Below, piece by piece: positions 49,501 through 60,129 of a stretch of 64,000 bases of DNA. Each line of letters begins with the position of its first letter. Within the stretch, counting starts at the first letter, position 1. Under the pieces are notes generated by a model. It was not told the origin of the DNA, made no database searches, and worked only from the letters and a program-made list of their open reading frames with translations. This DNA is from Medicago truncatula. Lineage: Eukaryota > Streptophyta > Magnoliopsida > Fabales > Fabaceae. Where the stretch lies: assembly GCF_003473485.1 (NCBI RefSeq), contig NC_053045.1:54230494-54294493 (forward strand), written 5' to 3'. Both the position numbers and the translations under genes were made by a program.

Positions 49501-49748
49501 ATAGATGGTAGAGATGAAAATACTGATAGTTGATATAAAGGCCAAAGTCACTGTCCATATTCTGTAAAAGTTTGTCCAAATTCTGTAAAAGATTGAGACA
49601 AAATGTGTATTAGCGTTGAATAAGGAAAAGGTTACACGAGAATCAACAAAATAATAGAAATTTTGCAAAGAGAAAGTGAATGAAAATACCTAAAGTAGAA
49701 GTCATTGTGAGATATAGTAAACCTGTTATTATTTGCGATCGATGACAT
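46522..49748 (-). CDS. Truncated Shaker-type K+ channel (S1-S6 only)
   Basis: Four exons, 49748-49690, 49561-49211 (or from 49582), 46990-46930 and 46836-46522, splice in phase. The ATG at 49748 gives MSSIANNNRFTISHNDFYFR, equivalent to the short pre-S1 segment of plant Shakers. S1 to S4 follow (S2 TMNGIFMMDWVLGFFVAY; S4 LIRFWRLKKLL), then S5 (LVLLHIHAWACIFYLLA), pore and filter TTVGFGD at about residues 212-218, and S6 ending VVKTTRPTGKD. Plant Shakers normally have GYGD, followed by a C-linker, a cyclic-nucleotide-binding domain and often ankyrins. All of that is absent here. It may be a relic, a regulatory subunit, or the 5' half of a fusion with the protease. A LINE fragment occupies intron 2. 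Confidence 0.8.
47220..47660 (-). mobile_element. Possible LTR-element fragment in the channel intron
   Basis: On the minus strand, ...ctgttgaaca is followed by ttgtatccagagcaaggctc, which resembles an LTR end plus a Met-tRNA primer-binding site (usual TGGTATCAGAGC). No coding text or second LTR is seen. This is a weak call. Confidence 0.25.
48185..49045 (-). mobile_element. LINE 3' fragment with RNase H-like domain, in the channel intron
   Basis: Minus-strand readings give KPQSGTIKMNTDASLHEDG and WGMGAVARL (RNase H start), then VEFEGDSETLMKI, FSNKLAHVLS and, after an inserted MITE, QHAYVEPDRIWIEDLP. This matches plant LINE RVT_3 modules. Frameshifts are present near 48680. Orientation is the same as the host gene. 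Confidence 0.75.
48287..48469. mobile_element. 183-bp Mutator-like MITE nested in the LINE
   Basis: The ends GGGTCAAGATCCTCTCCATTT and AAATGGAGAGGATCTTTACCC are inverted. The arms extend for about 70 bp to a short centre. GACAAAACA at 48278-48286 and 48470-48478 is an exact 9-bp target duplication. Skipping the element and one duplicate rejoins the LINE reading frame (AHVLS to QHAYVE). Confidence 0.92.
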
Positions 49749-51549
49749 TTCTACCTTTTTTTTGTCAACACGGATTCAGTCACCTAATTGATCACATGAG
49801 AAATTTTTTAGTCAAATTGAAGATTGAGTATAATAAAAATAAAAACATAAAATATCTCAACCGATCTCTTATATTCAACAAAACAACCCAAAAATCAAAA
49901 GAAATGAAAAAATATAACTCAAACATTTTTAAGATTGAAAATATGTTTAATATACCATATTATGTGAGGAGAATGTACATTTATATAGGAAAGATTAATC
50001 AATATAATAAATAGTGAATATGAAACTTAACAGTCACAACTTTTAAATATCGCAACATTCCCCCCTCATGATGGTGCGTATATATCATATGCATCATCTT
50101 GTCATATTTGTAAGTTATCTTAGACTCCTTAATGATACTTGTATAGCAAATTATAGTTAGATTAGATAACAACTGTCAGATATTTACAGCTGTCACAACT
50201 CTTAGCATTTATATAAATTTTTGTAACCACTTCAGATTTCACAATAACAAACTCAAAAATTTCTATTGCAATATTCATCTAACTTGCTTGCAGGTGCTTT
50301 TCTCCACCGCTGCAAAGACTCCGCCTACGCCACACCGAAGCACCGTGAACAACCAATACTGATTCTCACACTCCACAGGTACCAGAAGAATGAGTCCTAT
50401 TTCCAGTCCTCCTATATCTAGCAATGAATACTCAAGGACCCAAAATGGCATCTTGCAATGAATACTGAATATGATACCTTACTAGCAAATAATACTTGGT
50501 CTCTAGTCTCCTAATAGGCAAGCTATAGATTGCAAGTTGGTTTTCGGGGTCAAGGAGAATCCTTATGGGAGTATTAATAAGTATAAAGCATGTCTGGTTG
50601 CAAAGAGGTTCCATAAAAAGTTGTGAAACTAGTAACTGTGAGGATTGTTCTCACTCTTACAGTGACGAAGAATTGGGCAATTCAACAACTAAAACATCAA
50701 CAATGCTTAATGAAGTTTATATGATTCAGCCACGGCTTTGAATCAAGTAATAATTCACTTGTTTGTACGCTACACAAAGCTCTCAATAGGCTCAAACAGG
50801 CTCTGCATAGCGTGGTTTGAAAGACTAAAGGCTGAATTACTTAAATTTGGTTTTAAATAAAGCAAATGTAATCCATCTCTCTTTAATCTTCATACCAAAA
50901 CTTACTGCATCTTTCTACCGGTTTATGTTGATATAATCATCATAGGATGAATTTATCAACACAAACTCGTATTCAATAAAATTATACATATTAAGAGTAA
51001 AAACAATTTTGAGGAATTTATCAACACAACAAAATTGTATTCAAGAAAGTTATACTTTGTAATAGGAAAAACAATTCTGTGAGGAATTTTGTCGAACACT
51101 TTGTTTGCATAAAAAATAAAGAATAAAAATTGAGGTAATTAGGAATAGGAGAAAGAAATCGAAGGAGAAAGAGAGAGAGGAGTGCCTTGTACGTAAGAGA
51201 GAAGTGCTGGAATTCGTAACCATGGGGATTGGGGGTTATGCGTTTCTGAAGAGAAATGGGAGATTAATTCGTGACCATGTCGTAACCATGCAGTGTTAAT
51301 TTTTTTAGTACTGCTAGTAACTTTCTTTTGGACACCCTAACTAATATTGGTTTAAATCTGTGAGTCTTTTGTCAAAAAATAAATAAATCATTGTGGGTCT
51401 ATATTTTGAAAATTGAACCTACACAAAATGGTGGGACATACAATGATTTCATCCCATAAAAGTGTGAGTTCTAGAGAGTGTTAAAAAGTGAGTGTTGATA
51501 ACATTTTTTTTTGTCGCACGTACGTTCTTTTGGGTTAAATTGAGTGAGG
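49749..51549. other. Channel upstream region and spacer
   Basis: This should hold the promoter of the minus-strand channel. No convincing TATA box was picked out. A pyrimidine-rich minus-strand stretch with an ATG (about 51222 down to 51140) resembles a leader but does not extend into a recognisable protein. Confidence 0.4.
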
Positions 51550-51551
51550 AT

Positions 51552-52535
51552 AAGTGTGTTTGGATGAAGTAATTAGGAATTTTGAAGAATTTAGAATTCT
51601 AGATAATTTAAATGATTCAATTAAATTGCTTTCACTTCTCAATACTTTTGTTTGGATGAAGTAATAAAAAAATTCATCGTCGTCATTTTTGGGCAACTTG
51701 TATAAATTTTAGTTTTTTGGGACAAATTTGAAAATTGAAATTAGGGTCAATTTACAATTTTTTGAAAATTTTGGAAACTTTGAGGACCAAAATACAAAAT
51801 TTGAAAAATTATAACAATGAAGAATTTTGAAGGTGTCATTTGAAATTCTATAAATTTAACTTGAACAAAATACTTCATAAATTTCCATCATTTTGAAAAT
51901 TCTTCAAATTATTCTCCAAACAATGGAATTCACCTCAAAGTATTTTGATTCCTTCAAAACATTATATTTCCTCAAAACATTGTCTCATCAAAACACATTA
52001 GTTTTAGAGTGTGTTTGGATGAGGTAATTGGGAAATTTTAAAGAATTTATAATTCTAAGCAATTTAAATGATTGAATTAAATTACTTTCATTTTTCAATA
52101 TTTTTGTTTGGATGGAGTAATAAAAAAATTTCATTGTCATCATTTTGGGAACTTTTATAAATTTTAATTTTTTTGGGCCGAATTTGAAAATATAAATTAG
52201 GGGCAAATTTGTATTTTTAAAAAAATTGAGGGGTCAAATTATAATTTTTGAAAATTTGATGGGTCGATTTGCAATTTCATGATAATTTGTTGGGGTCAAA
52301 TTGAAAATTTTGGAAAATTTAGGGATCAAAATGCAAAAATTGAAAAAATATAACAATGAAGAATTTTGAAATTATTAGCTTTTAGATGTCATTTTAAATT
52401 CTCTAAATTTAACTTGAATAAAATACTTCTTAAATTTCCATCATTTTGAAAATTCTTTAAATTATTATCCAAACAATGGAATTACCTCAAATATTTGAAT
52501 TCTCTCAAAACATTCCCCCATCCAAACACACTTTA
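51552..52535. mobile_element. Two adjacent related hAT-like MITEs
   Basis: Copy 1 (about 51552-51998) and copy 2 (about 52004-52533) both start GTGTGTTTGGATGAAGTAAT or a close variant and end in CATCCAAACACACT or a close variant. They share the internal phrase tttaaatgattgaattaaat. They lie head to tail, about 5 bp apart. Confidence 0.7.
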
Positions 52536-52539
52536 GTTT

Positions 52540-54915
52540 TTGATAACAATATATAAAAATGAGAGTTTTTTTTTTTTTTTTTAATAACAATATATAAAGG
52601 GGGTTAGCTTTTTTATGCATGCAATTTTACCATAAGTTTAAACTATTAAAAATGATAAAATAATAAATTAAATGATTCAAAGGAAGAGTAAAATTGTAAG
52701 GATAAGAAGCTAGCCCAAAATGATCTATCACATTTGTATATTGTTTTAAAACAAAATAAGATTTTTTTAGTAACATTATTTTTTTTATACGAAGGAAATC
52801 TAATATTGTTATATTAGCAAATTAAAATGTTAGTGATATAAATATATATACAATTTACTGTTTGTTGTTGTTACTCTGAATATGAATTTTTTTATTTTAT
52901 TATTATGTATAATTAGATGAAGATAAATTTGGTTGTTCTAGAAATAATTTATTTACAAAGTAGGACAATATACAATTTTTCGAGCAACCAAAAAGAGCTT
53001 CTGTTTGCTTTTGTTTTCTCTAATAAGTATCATAGAGAAAAAACATAAGGTATGTAAGTTTATTTTCTTCGGTTTGTAGTACTTATGTTTTACTTATCAG
53101 AGAAAATAAAAAAATGCAGTTCAGACTCATCTTAAAAAAAATTATTAGAGAAAGCAAAAGCAAAAAAAAAGCATGATCTTGTTAGTTCTCCCACTTATTC
53201 TCATGGTTGTAAAGTGCGAATGTTAAATTATGACCGTAAGAGTTTGCATGATCTTACGCGTTTTTTTCAACATGATCTTTTTTCTCAACCCACTGTGTCG
53301 GAGAGGCTTGAGCGGTGAGAGCGCAAAGGAAGATTACAAAATTGTGGGATTGTGGTTTTGTCTCATACCTCTTTTACCTAGTTGACCTATTTGACCTATT
53401 TTGACTGAAATCCAAATCGCACCTTTACCACGTAGAAACTTATCGTTTCAACTCTGAATTGAATCATTTTGCATCGAAAATTAGTGATAGTGATTCATTG
53501 AACTTGGGACTCCGTGAGTGTTAATTGATTAATCATTTGGGAATTTTTTGTAATCATTCAACCATGATCCAAACTATTCCTTTCTTTCATTTCTTCTATA
53601 ACTTCTCATCTCTTGAGCTCTTCTATTTTCGGCAACTATTCTCAAACCAAAGAAACTCTTGTCACCTTTGCAATTCATCTATGCAACTGTTTCTTTAGAT
53701 GATGTTAAACAAATTCATGTTTTTAGATGACCAATGATTAAAATTAATAAAAAATTTATGTTAAGGTTCTATTTCTTAGTTATTTTATAATTTTGTATTT
53801 GGTGGGATCTCACAATCCGTATTAGAATCCTATGATCTGTGCTTTTTGTATGCATCCACCATGATTTTGATTATTTAATTACGTGTTCCTTTTCTCTTTA
53901 GAATTAGAACCAAGACAAAACAGGTTGAATAAAGAGGTGTAAACAGGTAGAATAGATCTGGATTTGAAGGAACTCATTGTGAGGATTCAAGAAGAATTCA
54001 TGACAGCTCCTTGAAGAATTAGAAGATAAATATTTAAGGTAATGTTAGGGTTGTTAGCACCAAATTGAAGTGATACATTTCTTTTATGTTTTTAAGTGGG
54101 CATATTATGAGTTTTTTTTTTTTTTTTGGACAACAAGTGTGTATATTTATGACAGTTAAATCACGCGGACGTGGTTTTATTTGTATTTTTTTTCCAAAGG
54201 CCATGAGAAAATAGTGACAATTTGAATTATGTGTCAAATCAATTGTTATTTGTATTTTATTATGTGTTAAATTTGAATTATTTGGTCTCTCTTTTAAGAC
54301 AGGACGACATGAATGATATCAATAAAAATTTAGACATAGACAGATTGTGGGAAAAATTTGTAGATATCATATGACTATAAGAATACCAGTATTATTTGGT
54401 ATTTATGTGAGGTGTAAATTTATGTAATGTGCAACTTTAGGCAAGGTTTGGAGTAATTAATTTTGGTACACCTAATACATTATGAATGATGTTTATTGCA
54501 AGGCTTTGGAGTAAGTTTATCATAGAATTACGAGTCCTTTGCATATCAAAAATGTCTAGAGTAGAGACGAATATCTACAGTAAAAGAAAACGAGAGACGT
54601 AGGTCAATTATGATTTATGATTGAGATGGAATGTTTTGGCCACAATGTACTCTTTTTTACTGTTATTCTTATTTTAAGACCATCTTAAACTATGATTATT
54701 ATTAAAATTTGTACTTTTATGTGTGATTTTATTTTGTTTACTCTTAAACTCTTATGATAAATTTAAAACAGTTTATAATTATTTAATTGAAGGAAAAAAA
54801 AAATCGATCGGGTGTAAGACTAGTTTACATCATTCACATCACATGTAATTCAATGACCATCCACTAAAATTGATGTTTGTCTTTCAAACAGACAAACAGC
54901 AATACAGTTCAACAA
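52540..54915. other. AT-rich spacer with one short inverted repeat
   Basis: At 53005-53155, gcttttgttttctctaataa pairs with ttattagagaaagcaaaagc, a small hairpin element. Otherwise no gene or RNA was recognised. Confidence 0.45.
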
Positions 54916-54917
54916 AA

Positions 54918-55250
54918 TTAGAATAACAACAAACATGCAGAAAGTACTCTTACTGCTTTCATCAACTCACGAAACTGTTCATCATCCGAATCCAAATGAG
55001 TAAAAATCTTCATTGACAGAGTCCAAATGTTGGTTTGGAAATTGATATTATGGAATTCAAGTATGCACAAAGAAACTATTTTTCTAAAACTTATTTCAAA
55101 AGCAATGCTAAAGGCCTCATAAACATAGTTAAGATTTCCAGAAGAACTTGCCTTAAGATGCATCTTGTAGCAATCACATTCACACGTATGAGGAATAGGT
55201 ATCCATCTGTTAAATGTTTTCAAAAAATAAGAAATGTAAGGGTGAGATAA
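54918..55250 (-). other. Unrecognised exon-like stretch
   Basis: On the minus strand, an open stretch reads WIPIPHTCECDCYKMHLK after an acceptor-like aacag, then continues through EFHNINFQTNIWTLSMK to SDDEQFRELMKAV before a donor-like gtaagag. It is longer and more protein-like than chance frames nearby, but I recognise no family and see no start exon. It may be a gene fragment. Confidence 0.25.
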
Positions 55251-55330
55251 TTTCATATGGCTGAAACTTGAAAAAAGAAAAAGATGAGGCATAATAACCA
55301 AAAACAAAATAGAAGACATCATTTCATTTA

Positions 55331-55521
55331 ATTGCTCCTCCCGTCCCAAATTATAAGTCATTTCCTATTATACCCTTCACTTTTTAATATTCTCTCTTAT
55401 TTCAATATTTCAAATTTCTCTTTCCTATATACTTTCATTTTTCTATAGAACATTAATTGCATTTAAATGAGCTGAATTTCTAAAGTATGGAAACAACTTA
55501 TCATTGGAATGGATGGAGCAA
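55331..55521. mobile_element. Stowaway-like MITE
   Basis: Ends TTGCTCCTCCCGTCCCAAAT and CATTGGAATGGATGGAGCAA are inverted repeats, within a wider ttaatt/aattaa symmetry. A 32-bp block (aaatgagctgaatttctaaa...) occurs both inside the element (55467) and directly after it (55527). Confidence 0.6.
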
Positions 55522-55921
55522 TTAAATGAGCTGAATTTCTAAAGTATGGAAACAATACCAAGATAAGCATAACCTTTCCAAAGTATGGCCGCAATACCAA
55601 GATTTATGTGCATATTAACATTCAATCAAGAGGTTGCATTTTCATAAAAAAGGAAAAAAAAAGAATTGTATCTTCACAAGGTTTTAAACTTATAAGGTAA
55701 ATCATAACAGATGGATTAAGTGCATGTTAACCAAGATGAAAAAAGGTAATTGACTTACCCATTTTTGCTTGTTAGATGCAACTGCTGCTGGAAACGCTCG
55801 TAATTCAAACTTCAAACAGAGGCCGCAACTGATGTGAAAGAACAAAATTGACAACACATCTCTAATCACACTACAAACACAAACACAAACACAAACACTA
55901 CTCCACTTCACTCTTCTAACA

Positions 55922-56481
55922 ATGGCGATGGAGATTACAGCCATGTCTTCACTACCAACACCAAAACCTTCTCTTCCATCTCCTTCTACCTTACCTCACA
56001 CAATCACCACTTTCTCAAAACCTCAACTTAGACGCATATCATTACCAACATCAACCACCATTTCACTACTTACTCTCTTCACCCCTCCAAATGAAGCTAG
56101 AGCTGCTGTTAACATCTCCAAGGACCAAATTGTTTCTTCTCTCACCCAAGTAAAGTTTTTCTTCCAAAGTTTCAAACTTTACCAACTTCCTTCAATTTTA
56201 CATTCATGCCCTTTAACTAGAAATGCATTTTTTATTTTATTTAGGTGGAGCAGACTATTGATCAGGTTCAGGTGGTTGGTTCTGGTTTTTTGGACTCAGC
56301 ACAACGTGTTGCTGAAGCTGTAGGGAGTGCTTTGAAGCCTGGCTTCGATACGGCGTTGCCGATTGTGCAGCAGGCTGGACAAGAGGCTTTGAAAATTGCT
56401 TCCCCAGCCTTCTCTGAGGCTTCCAAGAAGGCTCAAGAAGCACTTCAGAGCTCTGGTCTTGATACCCAAACAGCTGCTAAG
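55922..56481 (+). pseudogene. CAS: 5' fragment of chloroplast calcium-sensing receptor (CAS)
   Basis: Exon 1 (55922-56149, ATG in caATGGCGATGG) encodes a Ser/Thr/Pro-rich chloroplast transit peptide, then EARAAVNISKDQIVSSLTQ. Exon 2 (56245-56481) encodes QTIDQVQVVGSG, ALKPGFDTALPIVQQAG and ASPAFSEASKKAQEALQSSG, ending TAAK/gtttgc. This matches the N-terminal, lumen- or stroma-exposed part of CAS, a thylakoid protein linked to Ca2+ signalling and STN8-dependent phosphorylation (family knowledge). The later exons for the membrane span and rhodanese-like domain are missing: intron 2 runs into a LINE fragment and then an unrelated inverted gene. Only about 155 codons remain, still open, so truncation may be recent. 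Confidence 0.82.
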
Positions 56482-56814
56482 GTTTGCTTAATTCATTTAG
56501 ATAAGCACTTATAGTATAAGTGATAATTAAATAAGTGTTTATGTGTAAACTATTTCTGGAACAAAAGATAAAATAAAGTCAAACTGTTTTTATATAAATT
56601 ATAAGTTATCCTGAAGAGCTTAAGAATATAAGTTGAAGACAACTTATCAACATGTCATAAGTTCTTTTCATAAGATCTCTCAGACAATCTCACAAGTGTT
56701 TATGCTGGTAGATAAGTTCAATTAAATCAATTGAAACATACTCTTCCATTTTTACACCATCACTTTCCATTGTGCTACTAAATGTTTATACTGTCACATG
56801 CCTTTTGATCAAGC

Positions 56815-57135
56815 AAGAAAATTTATTAAAAAAACAGGAGAGGCCTGAACCTATAACAAAGATTAGTCCATAGAAATTCTAGAAAAAGGCAAACTTAAAC
56901 TATCTCTAAAAAGCAAAGACTGCACAAAAGTGGGAGGAAGCTCCCACCACTGAGAGGAGAACATAGCATGATTTTGTGCATTTTTAGCTAAGGAATCAGC
57001 TACTAAGTTTCCCTCTCTAAGAATGTGAGTGCATTTACAAGTGATATGGGTGCAAATTTGCAAACAATTTTGCCATCTAGCTTGCATTCTCCAAGGAATA
57101 CCAACAGCATGATTGAAAGCCTTCACAACCATTTG
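56815..57135 (-). mobile_element. LINE 3' end with RNase H tail
   Basis: The minus-strand reading ARWQNCLQICTHITCKCTH, then ILREGNLVADSLAKNAQ and the closing WWELPPTFVQSLLFRD, is the C-terminus of a plant LINE RNase H module. A run of T on the minus strand (near 56835) and a short 3' tail follow. It sits between the CAS fragment and the LTPG gene, so it may mark the break. Confidence 0.8.
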
Positions 57136-57153
57136 GTGTCGACATGTCCGTCT

Positions 57154-58867
57154 CTATGTCGTATTTGTTCGTTGTGCATAAGCATCTGCATTAACTTTAA
57201 TCAAGCTAAATATCACAAAAACCGACGCCAAGAAAATTAACAATAGAAAAAAATGGATTGAACCGTCATCTGGCACGTGTATTGGCGCTTGATTTGGTGA
57301 TGGAGGAGCTGGCACATCATTGTCATTTGCCTCTTGCATTGGTGCTGGTGCTGTCAGTAACAATGGAGAATTTGGAGCATAACTTGAAAGTGACTTTGAA
57401 CTCTGTTGTGGAGGGGGCTGTGATGAACTTGCACTTTTAGGAGCCAAACTGGAAACCAAACTCTCTAAAGCATATAGTTTAGGAGCATCAACTACAATAT
57501 CACATAACAAACATAAATTCATTAAAACTATTAATTGAATACAACAACTATTTCCAACTTTGACTCTGTTGAAATCATGATCAGTTTTAAAGTGATTTAC
57601 ATGCTTTCAAGAAAGATGAAATTTGTTTGGAGCTTAGACTTTTGGATCCTTTATAAGACTAATGTTTTGGGGTGACCCAAGATTCAATTCGATTGGGATC
57701 GGTTCCGACCCGAGCCCCAATAGCAAGTGACACAATACGATGGACATGCCCTAAATCCTATTGGATTATGGTCTAAATCGAGAGTTCCTCACCTCCTATT
57801 CTGAATCTTATGCAGCAGACCACTCTGATTGTCACTCACATTCCCTTAAGGACAGCTATATAGATAAAGGACTATGAGTTAAAATCATAATTATCCACTA
57901 TATATATATATATATATATATCCTTGCTCAACCCTTGGGTCAAGTATGATATTTCTTACCCATGATATAGTCACATACTTTCTTGAACTCCTTATTGATT
58001 TGGGCGTCGGAGAACATGTAGGTACACCAAGATCAGGGGAGAAGGACTCGCATCAAACGAACTAAAGCTCAACCGCTCTTCACAACAGATCTCAGTCAAT
58101 CAATCATCTCCTAAGGTCCAAACGGATCATCTAATACTAAGTTAATATTGGCTAACTCTTTTTTCGCAAGTAGACTATCTCTTAAATAGGTGACTCTAGG
58201 AATCAAACTCAAGTTCCTTTCCTTTAATGGAGAGTCGTGCTGTCAACTTTTTCAATACTATATTGATTGATTTCTTTTGATGTGATTAATTCAAATATAA
58301 GCAAAATATTAATGTTGGCGTGACAACAAATAAAAATACAATTGAAAATGTTCATATAAATGACGAGAGATAAATGGTTGGTGTCTCCCTATACCTAATA
58401 AAAGAAAAGCATAGTTTACGTACCGAGGGATGGAGCAGTGGTACTAACATGCACTGCATCATGAACATGAAATAACCTTATTAGCATCAAACAATGTAAA
58501 CATAATTATCAATACATAAAACAAGAAAAGATAAAAGAGTTAGAGTTAATTATTTACCTTGACAGGGGAGGGATACTCCACAAAGAGTAAGCAAGTTGGC
58601 CGTGTTTGTGGCATCGAAAGGTAAATTGTCGATTTCTTCCAATTTAATATCACAAATGCAACCGTAAGAAGTAGTTATAATATATTCAACAGCAGAACAA
58701 CATGAATCATATGGTGGTGAATTGTGGTCCATGTAATATGGTTTACACTCCCCCATCATATCAGTTATAATTGATTTACAATGTATAGTTGAAAATGGCA
58801 TCAAGGAATTGCATTTGGATATCAATACAATTAGAAATATTGATAACACAGTGATCAATTTTGCCAT
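57154..58867 (-). CDS. LTPG-like non-specific lipid-transfer protein (copy B)
   Basis: Three exons, 58867-58558, 58453-58424 and 57491-57154, splice in phase to about 225 residues. A signal peptide (MAKLITVLSIFLIVLI) precedes the eight-cysteine motif in full: C, C, CC, GCIC, LC, PC across residues about 30 to 102. The 30-nt second exon and the Pro/Ser/Ala-rich third exon (APAPMQ, PAPPSPNQAP) with a hydrophobic run (FFLLLIFLASVFVIF) follow the usual layout of GPI-anchored lipid-transfer proteins, which act at the cell surface in cuticle and wall lipid traffic. The tail continues 18 residues past the hydrophobic stretch (KVNADAYAQRTNTT), which is atypical for a GPI signal. It is an inverted duplicate of 6860-8834 and the only apparently intact copy here. 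Confidence 0.85.
57690..58260. repeat. Intronic block shared with copy A (inverted)
   Basis: Counterpart of 7430-7990 in opposite orientation, including an (AT)n run at 57898-57921. Here it lies in intron 2 of the intact LTPG-like gene. Confidence 0.7.
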
Positions 58868-59334
58868 CTTGCTACACTCAAACGAACTGGGATGGGAAGG
58901 GAAGAGAGCAAACCTAAATTGATTTTTTTAGGTACCGTAAATCTATTTTAATTTCTTATATGTAAATTTGTTTTTGTAACAAATGTTATAGTTTCCGAAA
59001 ACTATGCAATCTGAATAATTTATGTTTGCAACAGAAAACAATTCGATCGGCTGCTGGAGAAAATAATGGAATACATTTTAAATAAATTTTTTTATATAGA
59101 TTAAAATTATAAGAATAGATATTTGTAACTTTCAAAAAAATGTAACAAATTGCTAAAAAAAAAAAATGTAACAAACTCAACTAATTATATTTATCTTTTA
59201 CAATAATAATATAACAAGTATAACAAAAAATTCTTATTTTTGTTATTGATTTTAAAACACCATCAATATAGCATCGTCATAGAAAAAATTTGCTATTTCA
59301 TGAAATTTTGCTTCTTTCAAATATTGATAATTAT

Positions 59335-59476
59335 GTTTACGTCCGTTCTTTTTTAAGTGTCGTTTGAATGCGAATTTAACTTTTCTATTTAAATATCATT
59401 TTGGCATTTTAAAAGTACGATTTGTCGATTACATTATTTGTTAATTACTCTTATCTTTTTCAATCAAACTAATTAA

Positions 59477-59548
<72 letters not shown>

Positions 59549-59850
59549 TAAACTAAAGTTTTTTTTAAAAAACAAAATTTGTTTCTTGTTATCTCAAAAT
59601 TGACAATTGTTTGTTATGAGAGAGACTTTTATGCAAAAAAAAAAAAAAAAAAGGATTTGTTGGAGAAAAAGATAGTATTAACAATTGTTTCTTACGAAAA
59701 AAAGATAATATACTCAATTTATTGGAAAGAGAAAGTGTGTGAAAAAAATATGAATATATTGGTGGATTAAAATAAGAGTATAATAGAAAGTAAAGGTACA
59801 AAAATACAATGTTAATATTGCAAAACGATACTTAAAAAGGAAAAAGAACA
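59335..59850. mobile_element. Relative of the 5042-5994 MITE, expanded by an AT run
   Basis: The ends cgttcttttttaagtgtcg and tacttaaaaaggaaaaagaac, and the interior (ttgtttcttgttatc, gacaattgtttgttatgag), match the Stowaway at 5042-5994. An (AT)n tract at 59480-59546 splits it. It lies upstream of LTPG copy B, as the other lies upstream of copy A. Confidence 0.55.
59480..59546. repeat. Long (AT)n microsatellite
   Basis: About 67 bp of perfect AT dinucleotides, the longest simple repeat in the window. Confidence 0.95.
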
Positions 59851-59894
59851 TAAGGTGTATAGATTAGCGTACGGGTGCGGAGTGTTCCACTCTT

Positions 59895-60070
59895 TTTTCT
59901 TTTTTTTTTGGTGTAATCCGGTTATCCTCCACGCACAACCGCGGAGACTAATTCTTCGAGCATCGTGGGACCCAAATGGGCGGCAGGCTTTCCATAAGAG
60001 TTTTAACACTGCTGCATGCCCAAGACTGGATTCGAACCTAGGACCTACTTGGTTAAGCTAGAAGAGCCCC
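59895..60070 (-). mobile_element. tRNA-derived SINE with target duplication
   Basis: On the minus strand, an A-box-like tagcttaaccaagtagg and a B-box (ggttcgaatcc) precede a GC-richer body and an A-rich tail (poly-T at 59894-59909 on the + strand). GTTCCACTCTT at 59884-59894 and 60071-60081 is an exact 11-bp duplication. Confidence 0.85.
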
Positions 60071-60129
60071 GTTCCACTCTTCTTATTGCGCCAACGCTTA
60101 TAAATTATTACCATTAACTTTTATGAAAT

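Noticed and set aside
51130..51260. Possible start exon of a minus-strand gene (MVTNSSTSLLRTRHSSLS)
   Set aside because: The reading becomes a hydrophobic low-complexity stretch without a domain or a convincing splice partner.
55702..55944. 80-codon minus-strand frame with CVCVCVC
   Set aside because: It is translated from an acacaa microsatellite in the CAS leader.
60010..60060. Possible minus-strand tRNA
   Set aside because: Same reason: SINE with an 11-bp duplication and A-rich tail.
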